This document shows positions 8,444 through 15,747 of a stretch of DNA of 49,477 nt, piece by piece. The stretch comes from Dysgonomonas sp. HGC4 (GTDB taxonomy: Bacteria > Bacteroidota > Bacteroidia > Bacteroidales > Dysgonomonadaceae), in contig NZ_CVRU01000112.1 of assembly GCF_001261715.1 (NCBI RefSeq), forward strand, positions 1 through 49,477. The letters run 5' to 3'. Position 1 is the first letter of the stretch; every line of letters starts with the position of its first letter. Made by a program: the position numbers and the translations under genes. The notes beneath the pieces were generated by a model, which was given only the letters and a program-made list of their open reading frames with translations, was not told the origin of the DNA and ran no database searches.

Positions 8444-9706
8444 ATGAGATATCATATTATACTCTCTATTATACTTTTTTTTGGGTGGAGTTTCACTTCG
8501 TGTGCCCAAGAAACCCAAAGCCTCAAAATAGGCGTAATAAGTGATCCTCATTATTTATCGGAGCAATTGATGGATAATGGTTCAGCCATTCAAAATGCTG
8601 TGAACTCAGGCGGGAAAGCGATAACCGATGTACCTCAAGTTTTAGATCAGGTTTTGGCCGAATATTTAAAGAGTGATATAGAGGTATTGCTTATTCCGGG
8701 AGACATGACCAAAGATGGAGAGAAGCAAAGTCATATTGATTTCGTCAAAAAGCTTCAACCTCTCATTGATAAAGGTGTAAGAGTTTTTGTTGTTCCCGGA
8801 AATCACGATGTAAATGTGCCAAATCCGGTACGTTACGAAGGAGATAGAACATACCCCGTAGAAAGTGTCACCCCTATGGAATTCAGGCATATTTATAGCG
8901 ACTGTGGTTATAACAGAGCATTAAGGCGAGATACAGCATCGCTCAGCTATGTAGCTCAGTTAAATAATGATACTTGGTTACTAGCTATTGATGGCTGCCG
9001 ATACAAAGAACACACTACATCAACTATTTCTTCAGGGCAAATATCTCCTTCAACCGAACGGTGGATCGTAGAGGTAATGAATGAAGCCAAACAAAAGAAC
9101 ATTCAGGTGGTGAGTATGATGCACCACGGATTGGTAGAACATATTATGTTTCAGGCAACATTTTTCAAAGATTATGTGATCAACGACTGGCAACGACTGG
9201 CTCCTCTTTTTGCCGATCTGGGCATGAAAGCAATATTTACGGGGCATTTTCATGCTAATGACATAACAGAATACAGATCGCCATCGGGTAACAAAATCTA
9301 TGATATAGAAACCGGCTCTCTTTGCGCTTACCCGTTTCCTTACCGTTTTGTGGAATTGAATAAAAAAGGAATGAAAGTTTCGACAAAAAACATCACTTCC
9401 ATTCCCAATAATCTAACAATATCCGAAGATAATAAAGCTATTATGCAGGAACGTAGTCGTGCAATTGCCATCAGCAAAATACGCTCGATGGGCTTACAAT
9501 TACCCGATGCCACTTTATCATTAATGTCTGATATGATCGGAAAAATATTCGTAATGCATCTTGCAGGAGACGAAGTTGTAGACGAAGAGTTAAAAACAAC
9601 AATCAAACAATTGTCTAAAGAGCTGGATTCGTCGATGCCTGTTCCTAATGATAATATAGAATTAGATTTTTACCCGGCTGATAATAATGTAGAGATATCA
9701 TTCTGA
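8444..9706 (+). CDS. Exported calcineurin-like metallophosphoesterase (lipoprotein)
   Basis: The full set of metallophosphoesterase motifs is present in order: DPH in IGVISDPHYL (about residues 30-38), GD in LIPGDMTKDGE (about 85), GNHDVN (about 118), MMHHG (about 225) and GHFHAN (about 266). These residues bind the two catalytic metals and act on phosphoesters. A signal peptide ending FTSC (Cys20) predicts export and lipidation, so the substrate is extracytoplasmic, perhaps a phosphorylated glycan, lipid or nucleotide. The C-terminal 130 residues have no motif I recognise. It follows the small membrane protein by 16 bases, so the two are probably an operon. Confidence 0.93.
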   Translation: MRYHIILSIILFFGWSFTSCAQETQSLKIGVISDPHYLSEQLMDNGSAIQNAVNSGGKAITDVPQVLDQVLAEYLKSDIEVLLIPGDMTKDGEKQSHIDFVKKLQPLIDKGVRVFVVPGNHDVNVPNPVRYEGDRTYPVESVTPMEFRHIYSDCGYNRALRRDTASLSYVAQLNNDTWLLAIDGCRYKEHTTSTISSGQISPSTERWIVEVMNEAKQKNIQVVSMMHHGLVEHIMFQATFFKDYVINDWQRLAPLFADLGMKAIFTGHFHANDITEYRSPSGNKIYDIETGSLCAYPFPYRFVELNKKGMKVSTKNITSIPNNLTISEDNKAIMQERSRAIAISKIRSMGLQLPDATLSLMSDMIGKIFVMHLAGDEVVDEELKTTIKQLSKELDSSMPVPNDNIELDFYPADNNVEISF

Positions 9707-9826
9707 TACATTCAGTGATATTTAATTCTATTTTACTAAAAGATTGCTCAGAAGTATAAGATTCTAAAATAATCCATTGATTATTAAATTTATCCAAGAT
9801 GTATCTTACTATAATGGTGAATTGAT

Positions 9827-9834
9827 TAACTTTG
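9827..9834 (+). promoter_or_regulatory. Probable -7 element opening the glycan island
   Basis: TAACTTTG matches TAnnTTTG and lies about 125 bases upstream of the GT-B-like gene. The predicted leader contains an AGTTATAACT box and an AGGTCTCAGACCT palindrome. Confidence 0.5.
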
Positions 9835-9875
9835 TTCCTTTATACACATAATGAACATCATTGCTGTATTGGGTC

Positions 9876-9885
9876 AGTTATAACT
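9876..9885. repeat. AGTTATAACT palindromic box, copy 1
   Basis: This is an exact 10-base palindrome in the leader of the glycan island. The same decamer recurs at 12906-12915 and 23731-23740, each time upstream of a gene. Confidence 0.6.
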
Positions 9886-9917
9886 CTAAGGATAGATCAA
9901 AAGTCAGAACAATAAAG

Positions 9918-9930
9918 AGGTCTCAGACCT
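9918..9930. repeat. AGGTCT-N-AGACCT element, copy 1
   Basis: AGGTCTCAGACCT is a perfect odd palindrome, 29 bases before the ATG at 9960. Similar copies occur at 11205, 12858, 13607, 30387, 41906 and 48696. Confidence 0.8.
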
Positions 9931-9959
9931 TAAGCTAATTACAGATATTCACTATTTAC

Positions 9960-11213
9960 ATGGATAAAACCTATTATAATCGGTATAAATCTTTACTCGA
10001 AAAGTTAAATTATACATACAAAGGGTATAATGTAAAGTATTTGGTTCCAGGTTATTTTACTTTCCTGTTTAGTGACGATGCTATTTCGGCAAGAGAAGTA
10101 TTTAAAGAGTTTTATATCAGCACACAGATTAAAGACCTGGGACAAGTTCTTGACACCAAATCATCTTCTGTTATATCATTTCTGATAGATAGAGACGATT
10201 ATCAGGATTTGGCTAATTCCGTAAAATCCATTTATCCCGACTCTTCAATTGTTAAACTGTCTGCCCTACCCAATAAGAAAGTGTCATTCCTTAGTTTCTC
10301 TTATTTAAAGCACTTGGCAAAAGCATTCAAACTCATTTTTGGTCGTCCAATTGATGAATCTTTTATGACTAAGCTGTTTTTAGTAGGCTTATTGACCAAG
10401 TTGTTTAACCAGATAAACGTACTTGAAAAGGTGCAATGTCCCGAAAATATCAAAAGATATATTTGTTTCAATGCAGCTTATAAGGAAGAAAGCTTACTTA
10501 CCCTTTACTTTAAAAACAGAGGGATAGAAACCATATCGATGCAGCATGGAATCTTTTGCAATTTCAAGCTAATGATTCCTTTCGATTATATTAATTTCGA
10601 CAATATGATAGCTGACAAGCTTTTGTGCTGGGGGCAATCAACAGTTGATTATCTGACCTCAAAAGGTATAGACAAATCAAGATTAATATTGATGGGGAAT
10701 CCCAAGTATAAAGATTTAATGATCTCTCATATCGATAAGTCTTTCACTAAATGTTTAGTACTATTAGGAAGAGCCATTTATATTCCATCTAATGATAAGC
10801 TACTTTCGTTATTAAAAGACTTCAATAAGAAACATAACAACAAAGTATTATTCTATATAAAGAAGCATCCTTTTTTGATGGATGTAGAACATAAATCATT
10901 TGCCAGCATTTCCGACAATATGATTTTCCTTGGACGGGAACATTCGGTACAAGAAGTGCTAAGATCAGATATGGTCAACTTTACCATTGCCGTTAATACA
11001 ACTGCTTATTACGAATCGTTGGCTTTGGGTAAGATTTCTTTACGATGGTCAGAATCGGAAAATGAAGAATTTATCGGCATGAACGACAAATTCGTAAACC
11101 TATCGGAGTTCGAAACTAAACTAAATGAGTTTAGCCAAAAACCAGAGGAAGAAGTAAGACAAGAGATGAAAGAGATTATTAAGTATGTATTTAATCCAGA
11201 ATTGAGGTCTTAG
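9960..11213 (+). CDS. Putative GT-B-fold surface-glycan glycosyltransferase
   Basis: No clear named family, but the layout resembles GT-B transferases of the capsule, Kdo, polysialic and teichoic acid groups. A degenerate N-terminal half is followed by a QHG motif (about residue 194, SMQHGIFCNF), a CWGQSTVDYLTSKGI segment, a GNPKY turn, a KKHP motif (about 300) and a C-terminal donor-site-like stretch AVNTTAYYESLALGK. In such enzymes the C-terminal half holds the nucleotide-sugar donor, here perhaps the CMP-sugar made by the gene at 12933. There is no signal peptide, so it should work at the cytoplasmic face. The stop codon lies inside an AGGTCTTAGACCT palindrome. Specificity is inference. 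Confidence 0.65.
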   Translation: MDKTYYNRYKSLLEKLNYTYKGYNVKYLVPGYFTFLFSDDAISAREVFKEFYISTQIKDLGQVLDTKSSSVISFLIDRDDYQDLANSVKSIYPDSSIVKLSALPNKKVSFLSFSYLKHLAKAFKLIFGRPIDESFMTKLFLVGLLTKLFNQINVLEKVQCPENIKRYICFNAAYKEESLLTLYFKNRGIETISMQHGIFCNFKLMIPFDYINFDNMIADKLLCWGQSTVDYLTSKGIDKSRLILMGNPKYKDLMISHIDKSFTKCLVLLGRAIYIPSNDKLLSLLKDFNKKHNNKVLFYIKKHPFLMDVEHKSFASISDNMIFLGREHSVQEVLRSDMVNFTIAVNTTAYYESLALGKISLRWSESENEEFIGMNDKFVNLSEFETKLNEFSQKPEEEVRQEMKEIIKYVFNPELRS

Positions 11214-11217
11214 ACCT
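11205..11217. repeat. AGGTCT-N-AGACCT element, copy 2, spanning a stop codon
   Basis: AGGTCTTAGACCT is a perfect odd palindrome containing the TAG stop at 11211-11213. It is followed by TTTTTATTGCTT, so it could act as a weak intrinsic terminator or attenuator. Confidence 0.8.
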
Positions 11218-11298
11218 TTTTATTGCTTCGGTTAGTATAATAATCACAATGAATTATACTTATCGAAATGTATTTATAAATAGTTGAAATTACTTATT

Positions 11299-12858
11299 AT
11301 GATAGATATAGTAGATTGTACCCTTAGAGACGGAGGATATTATACCAATTGGGATTTTAATGAAAACCTGACTCTCAATTATTTTCAGGCAATGGAAAAA
11401 CTGCCTGTATCATATATTGAAATCGGGTACCGATCTTTAGTTCAGGATGGATATAAAGGGGAGTATAATTACTGTCCCGATTATATATTGAAATACGCTC
11501 GCCAACATATGCCTTCGAAGAAGATAGGTATTATGTTGAATGAGAAAGAAGTTAAGATAGATGATCTTGAAAAGCTCTTATCTTCTTGCAAAGGAACAAT
11601 AGACATTATAAGAATGGCTGTGGATCCTGCCAATATAAAGCGTGCAGGGGAAACTGCTGCTCGCATCAAGGAAATGGGATTCGAAATGGGATTCAACGTA
11701 ATGTACGTATCCAAATGGATGACCGAATATCCCAATTTCATGACAGATGTAGCCTCCTTAAATGGTAAAGTTGATAGTTTCTCGATGGTTGATTCTTATG
11801 GGGGTATATTTCCAGAAGAAGTAGAAACTATAACCCGACACTTAAGATCGGTACTGCAATGTAAAATTGGCTTTCATGGTCATAACAATACCGAATTGGC
11901 ATTTGCCAATACGCTGGCAGCCATAAAAGCTGGATGCGAACTTATTGATACTACCATCACGGGAATGGGACGAGGTGCAGGTAATATGAAAACCGAACTG
12001 TTGCTATCTTACTTCTCCTCAAAAGAAGGTGTATCGTTAGATTTCAACAGCCTTAGCACTACTGTTGCCGATTTTGAACGTTTAAAAGAAGAATACGGTT
12101 GGGGAACCAACCTTCCTTATATGGTTTCGGGCTTCAATTCACTACCACAAAAGGATGTGATGGATTGGGTTACTCGCCGCTTTTACTCTATCAATAGTAT
12201 CTTGCAGGCATTGCATAATATGAAAGATAAAAAAGGAGATAACCTGAAACTTCCTATTTTCAATTCAAACAAATCACATTTCGACACTGTCCTTATTATA
12301 GGAGGAGGTCCTAGTGGAGCCAATTGTGCTACTGCAATAAAACAGTTCATAAAGAAACAAGAAGACAAGACAATTTGCATCATTCATGCAAGCAGCAAAA
12401 ATGCAGGTTATTATAATGATATAGATATTCCTCAGTTTTTCTGTTTAGTAGGAAACGAAGGACACCGTTTAGAGAAAGTATTTGCTGACTTCGACCTGAA
12501 CAAGATCTCATGTGTTCTGCCTTCTTATCCTCGAAAAATGGGAACTTATATTCCTCAACAGCTAATCGACAAAAGCTTTGAGCTTAAAGAAGTAACATTC
12601 TCTCCACTTTATCAGGATTCGCATACAGCGTTGGCATTGCAAACAGCAATAGAATTATCTGCAACAACTGTATATATTGCAGGATATGACGGCTACGATG
12701 GCTTGATAAATGAGAATGAAAGACTACTCACTTCCGAAAACGAATATCTGCTTTCACAGATTGTAGATAAAAGACCCGATATAGAGGTAGCAACCATAAC
12801 TGCTACAAAATATCAAGGAGTGAAAAATTTATCGGTATACCGATTATTAATAGATTAA
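11299..12858 (+). CDS. DRE-TIM aldolase domain fused to a C-terminal Rossmann-like domain
   Basis: The N-terminal 290 residues are an HMGL/DRE-TIM aldolase of the 4-hydroxy-2-oxovalerate aldolase/homocitrate synthase superfamily. It carries the metal and catalytic motif DCTLRDGGY at residues 5-13, a GFHGHNN metal-binding segment near 190, and the ITGMGRGAGN loop. Such enzymes make or break C-C bonds next to pyruvate-like groups. From about residue 330 a separate Rossmann-like domain follows, starting VLIIGGGPSGANCATAI and containing YIAGYDGYDG, faintly recalling DUF115/MAF-type glycosyltransferase cores. I chose ATG 11299 over the upstream in-frame TTG 11284 because the aldolase core begins immediately after it. 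The CMP-sugar synthetase next door suggests a role in making a 3-deoxy-2-keto sugar acid; that is inference. Confidence 0.8.
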   Translation: MIDIVDCTLRDGGYYTNWDFNENLTLNYFQAMEKLPVSYIEIGYRSLVQDGYKGEYNYCPDYILKYARQHMPSKKIGIMLNEKEVKIDDLEKLLSSCKGTIDIIRMAVDPANIKRAGETAARIKEMGFEMGFNVMYVSKWMTEYPNFMTDVASLNGKVDSFSMVDSYGGIFPEEVETITRHLRSVLQCKIGFHGHNNTELAFANTLAAIKAGCELIDTTITGMGRGAGNMKTELLLSYFSSKEGVSLDFNSLSTTVADFERLKEEYGWGTNLPYMVSGFNSLPQKDVMDWVTRRFYSINSILQALHNMKDKKGDNLKLPIFNSNKSHFDTVLIIGGGPSGANCATAIKQFIKKQEDKTICIIHASSKNAGYYNDIDIPQFFCLVGNEGHRLEKVFADFDLNKISCVLPSYPRKMGTYIPQQLIDKSFELKEVTFSPLYQDSHTALALQTAIELSATTVYIAGYDGYDGLINENERLLTSENEYLLSQIVDKRPDIEVATITATKYQGVKNLSVYRLLID

Positions 12859-12872
12859 AGGTCTCAGATCTT
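12858..12872. repeat. AGGTCT-N-AGACCT element, copy 3 (one mismatch)
   Basis: AAGGTCTCAGATCTT begins at the last base of the aldolase stop codon and has one mismatch in the palindrome. It is followed by the TTATTGCTTT tail and, 33 bases on, by an AGTTATAACT box. Confidence 0.7.
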
Positions 12873-12905
12873 GTTATTGCTTTCATAAATATAAATACGA
12901 CAGTT

Positions 12906-12915
12906 AGTTATAACT
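12906..12915. repeat. AGTTATAACT palindromic box, copy 2
   Basis: An exact decamer palindrome, 17 bases before the ATG of the CMP-sugar synthetase gene. It is close enough to affect translation or to be an operator. Confidence 0.6.
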
Positions 12916-12932
12916 AAATAATGTTTCATTAA

Positions 12933-13616
12933 ATGAAAATATCCGTTTTTCTTCCATGTAGGGCAGGCAGCGAAAGAGTTCCTCATAAGAACACCCGTAT
13001 TTTTGCAGATATTGAGGGTGGACTATTAAAGATAAAATTACAACAACTGGTAGCTTGTAATGCTATTGACTCTATTGTTTTGTCTACTAATGATGAAGAG
13101 GTTATTCAACTAGCCGAAACAGTATCAAGCGATAAAATAAAAATAGACAGACGACCTGAGCATCTGGCAACATCAAGCACATCTACTGATGATCTCGTAA
13201 AATATGTACCTACTATCATCACAGAAGGAGCTGTGTTGTGGACTCATGTAACATCACCTTTTATTGACGGTAAGATATACGAAGAAGCAATTGATGCTTA
13301 TAGAAATGCTCTAAGTAAAGGCGATCATGATTCTCTAATGTCGGTTACCGCCTTGAGAACTTTCATCTGGAACAAAGAAGGTGCTGTAAATTATGACCGC
13401 AACAAAGAGAAATGGCCAAGAACTCAAACTATTGAGCCGCTTTACGAAATCAATAGCGGGATATTTCTGGCAGATATAGATATATACAGAAATCTTGAAG
13501 ACAGAATCGGAAAGAAACCATTCTTATTTGAGAATAACGATATAGATTCTTTCGACATCGATTGGGAAGAAGATTTTTTTATAGCAGAAGCTATCTATAA
13601 AAAACTAAGGTCATAG
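12933..13616 (+). CDS. CMP-sugar synthetase (acylneuraminate cytidylyltransferase family)
   Basis: This is a NeuA/KdsB-type cytidylyltransferase that would activate a 2-keto-3-deoxy sugar acid as its CMP derivative. The signature VFLPCRAGSERVPHKNTR (residues 4-21) matches the family nucleotide-binding loop R-x-G-S-x-R-x-x-x-K-N. VLWTHVTSPF and the C-terminal IDSFDIDWEEDF stretch match the metal and sugar-acid binding regions. The 227 residues fit the single-domain form. It is the second biosynthetic gene of the glycan island, directly after the aldolase fusion, and no NeuB, NeuC, KdsA or KdsC homologue is visible in the window. The sugar (sialic, Kdn, Kdo-like or other) cannot be read from the sequence. 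Confidence 0.85.
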   Translation: MKISVFLPCRAGSERVPHKNTRIFADIEGGLLKIKLQQLVACNAIDSIVLSTNDEEVIQLAETVSSDKIKIDRRPEHLATSSTSTDDLVKYVPTIITEGAVLWTHVTSPFIDGKIYEEAIDAYRNALSKGDHDSLMSVTALRTFIWNKEGAVNYDRNKEKWPRTQTIEPLYEINSGIFLADIDIYRNLEDRIGKKPFLFENNDIDSFDIDWEEDFFIAEAIYKKLRS

Positions 13617-13621
13617 ACCTT
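13607..13621. repeat. AGGTC-NNN-GACCT element, copy 4, spanning a stop codon
   Basis: AAGGTCATAGACCTT contains the TAG stop of the CMP-sugar synthetase gene and is followed by TTTTAG. The centre is a three-base loop rather than a single base. Confidence 0.75.
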
Positions 13622-13704
13622 TTTAGTAATTATGTAGTAATTCGGACAGATATACAAATCTGCCACTACAAGTAAACATACAACGATATTATTGAATGTA
13701 ACTT

Positions 13705-14745
13705 ATGACTCCTACTATCTCTATAATAATCCCGATCTATAATATGGAACAATTTCTGGGGCGTTGTCTGGATTCCGTTGTGAAGCAGACCTACACCGCT
13801 TTAGACATTATTCTTATAAATGATGGATCAACGGATTCTTCGGGAGATATTTGTAATGCTTATGCCCAAAACGACCCCCGCATAAATGTAATACATCAAG
13901 CAAACGGAGGAGTTTCATCTGCTCGTAATTCAGGATTGGATATCGCAACGGGAGATTATATAAGTTTTGTAGACCCCGACGATTACATAGAGCTAAACAC
14001 ATACGAAACTTTTATACCCTATCTGGATAATAACAGTATAGATATACTGAGATTCAATGCATATCGAAAAGGTGAAAGATTGAATCAACTGCCTTTTAAA
14101 GGAGAATATGCTGGGGAAAGATTTGAGCAAGAAATCGTATTGCCAATGGTGGGATCAGAAAAATTCGGAGGTATGTTTATCCTCGGAGTTCTTTGGATTC
14201 ATCTATTCAGAAGAAAGGTTATCGAGAAAAATCATATCCGCTTCAACAAAGAATTGAGGAGATGCGAAGACCGACTATTCACTATTACAGCAATGTTACA
14301 TTCAAACAGAATGTTCTTTATAGATTCAGTCTTCTATCACTATCAAGTAAATGATGAATCTCTGTCTAACAGATACGATCCTATCCGTTGGCAACAAGAA
14401 TTAATATTTCTTGATGACCTTAAGAAAGCATATACTCACGCAAAATCTGATTCGTTTATAGCAGAAGCTAATAAACGGATTAAAAACGATTACACCTTAA
14501 GGGCTGTTACGTCTATTAATAATGAGTATTTTACAAATAACACGAACAGCTTCTTCAAGCGATATAAAAATATTAAAACAATAATAAACAATCCGAACAC
14601 TAGATTGTCTATAAAAGATATACAGAGAGAGAAATCAGGATTAAAAGGAGATTTAATAATCGGAATGATAAAATATCGCCTTATTCTTTTGCTCAACCTC
14701 TTCAACACTCTAATTTTATACAAAAACAAAGTTATAAATGGATAA
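13705..14745 (+). CDS. GT2-family glycosyltransferase
   Basis: This is a GT-A-fold inverting glycosyltransferase. The opening SIIIPIYNMEQFLGRCLDSV, the INDGSTDSS nucleotide-binding motif near residue 40, the GGVSSARNSG turn and the DPDDYIE (DxD-like) metal site near residue 90 are all present. The C-terminal part is basic and has no membrane segment, so the enzyme likely works peripherally at the inner membrane. Its last eight bases overlap the next gene's start, a sign of co-transcription. It probably adds one sugar to the surface glycan made by this island; donor and acceptor are unknown. Confidence 0.92.
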   Translation: MTPTISIIIPIYNMEQFLGRCLDSVVKQTYTALDIILINDGSTDSSGDICNAYAQNDPRINVIHQANGGVSSARNSGLDIATGDYISFVDPDDYIELNTYETFIPYLDNNSIDILRFNAYRKGERLNQLPFKGEYAGERFEQEIVLPMVGSEKFGGMFILGVLWIHLFRRKVIEKNHIRFNKELRRCEDRLFTITAMLHSNRMFFIDSVFYHYQVNDESLSNRYDPIRWQQELIFLDDLKKAYTHAKSDSFIAEANKRIKNDYTLRAVTSINNEYFTNNTNSFFKRYKNIKTIINNPNTRLSIKDIQREKSGLKGDLIIGMIKYRLILLLNLFNTLILYKNKVING

Positions 14746-15673
14746 AATATCAGCAATTGTTCCCTGCTACAACGAAGAACAGGCTCTTCCATATTTATAT
14801 GAAGAACTAGTAAAAGTAGCTCAACAAATGAATGGACAAGATTTCGAGTTCATTTTTGTGAATGATGGCTCTAAAGATAAAACGCTACAAGTTATCAAAG
14901 AACTCAGGAAAAAGGATGACAGAGTACGTTATGTCTCATTCTCTCGAAACTTCGGTAAAGAAGCAGCTATATACGCTGGACTTGAGGCTGCAACGGGCGA
15001 CTATGTTGCCATGTTGGATGCCGACCTTCAAGATCCTCCACATTTGCTGGTTGAGATGTATGAGTCTCTTAAAACTGAAGATTTTGATTGCGTTGCAACC
15101 CGTCGCGAAGACCGAAAGGGAGAACCTATCATCCGTTCATTTTTTGCCAAACAGTTCTATCAACTAATCAATAAGATATCAGATACTGAAATTGTAGATG
15201 GTGCCAGAGATTTCAGATTGATGTCTCGTGCAATGGTAAATTCTATCTTGAAGGTAGGAGAATATAACAGATTCTCGAAAGGCATTTTTGGATGGGTAGG
15301 CTTCAATACCAAATGGATTGCTTATGAAAATGTAGAACGTGTAGCCGGAGAGACAAAATGGTCGTTCTGGGGACTATTCTTTTATTCACTCGAAGGTATT
15401 ATAGCTTTCTCTACTCGTCCCTTGGCTATAGCCTCTGTATTTGGGTTTGTATTCTTCCTTATATCACTCGTTTGGATTTGTATGATTATCACCAAGACTT
15501 TACTATGGGGCGACCCCGTTCCCGGTTATCCATCTTTGATATGTGCCATATTCTTTATTGGAGGTATTCAATTGCTTTGCCTTGGAATACTCGGACAGTA
15601 CTTATCGAAAACTTATCTGGAAACAAAAAAGCGTCCTATATATATAGCTAAAGAAACCGAAACAACTGCTTAA
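14738..15673 (+). CDS. GtrB/dolichol-phosphate-mannose-synthase-like GT2 glycosyltransferase
   Basis: The product is a polyprenyl-phosphate glycosyltransferase of the GtrB/DPM1 type. The N-terminal catalytic domain has AIVPCYNEEQALPYLYEEL, VNDGSKDKT near residue 43, SFSRNFGKEAAIYAG and the DADLQDPP metal site near residue 93. Two C-terminal transmembrane helices follow (about residues 228-253 and 262-284) with the typical GILGQYLSKTYLE ending. Such enzymes charge undecaprenyl phosphate with a sugar on the cytoplasmic face for later transfer to an exported glycan. The flippase usually paired with it (GtrA) and the acceptor transferase are not next to it. It overlaps the upstream GT2 gene by eight bases and ends at a strong terminator. 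Confidence 0.92.
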   Translation: MDKISAIVPCYNEEQALPYLYEELVKVAQQMNGQDFEFIFVNDGSKDKTLQVIKELRKKDDRVRYVSFSRNFGKEAAIYAGLEAATGDYVAMLDADLQDPPHLLVEMYESLKTEDFDCVATRREDRKGEPIIRSFFAKQFYQLINKISDTEIVDGARDFRLMSRAMVNSILKVGEYNRFSKGIFGWVGFNTKWIAYENVERVAGETKWSFWGLFFYSLEGIIAFSTRPLAIASVFGFVFFLISLVWICMIITKTLLWGDPVPGYPSLICAIFFIGGIQLLCLGILGQYLSKTYLETKKRPIYIAKETETTA

Positions 15674-15687
15674 TGCATATCTTAAAT

Positions 15688-15720
15688 AAAAAGAGCTCTA
15701 CCGTTGGTAGAGCTCTTTTT
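15688..15720. terminator. Bidirectional terminator between glycan island and valS
   Basis: A perfect 15-base stem (AAAAAGAGCTCTACC with its complement) closes a GTT loop, with T-tracts on both strands. It serves the converging GtrB-like gene and valS. Confidence 0.93.
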
Positions 15721-15747
15721 ATATAGGTATAGGATAAAGTCGTAACC

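Noticed and set aside
11284-11298. A TTG start for the aldolase fusion
   Set aside because: The conserved aldolase core begins right at ATG 11299; the extra five residues add nothing recognisable.
9918-13621. The AGGTCT elements as a CRISPR array or integron attachment sites
   Set aside because: The copies are about 0.7-1.7 kb apart with genes between, are too short and variable for CRISPR repeats, and no cas or integron integrase is present. XerD at 44185 is an ordinary housekeeping recombinase.
14862-15167. A 101-codon frame inside the GtrB-like gene
   Set aside because: It is an alternative frame of a clear GT2 gene, with no independent evidence.
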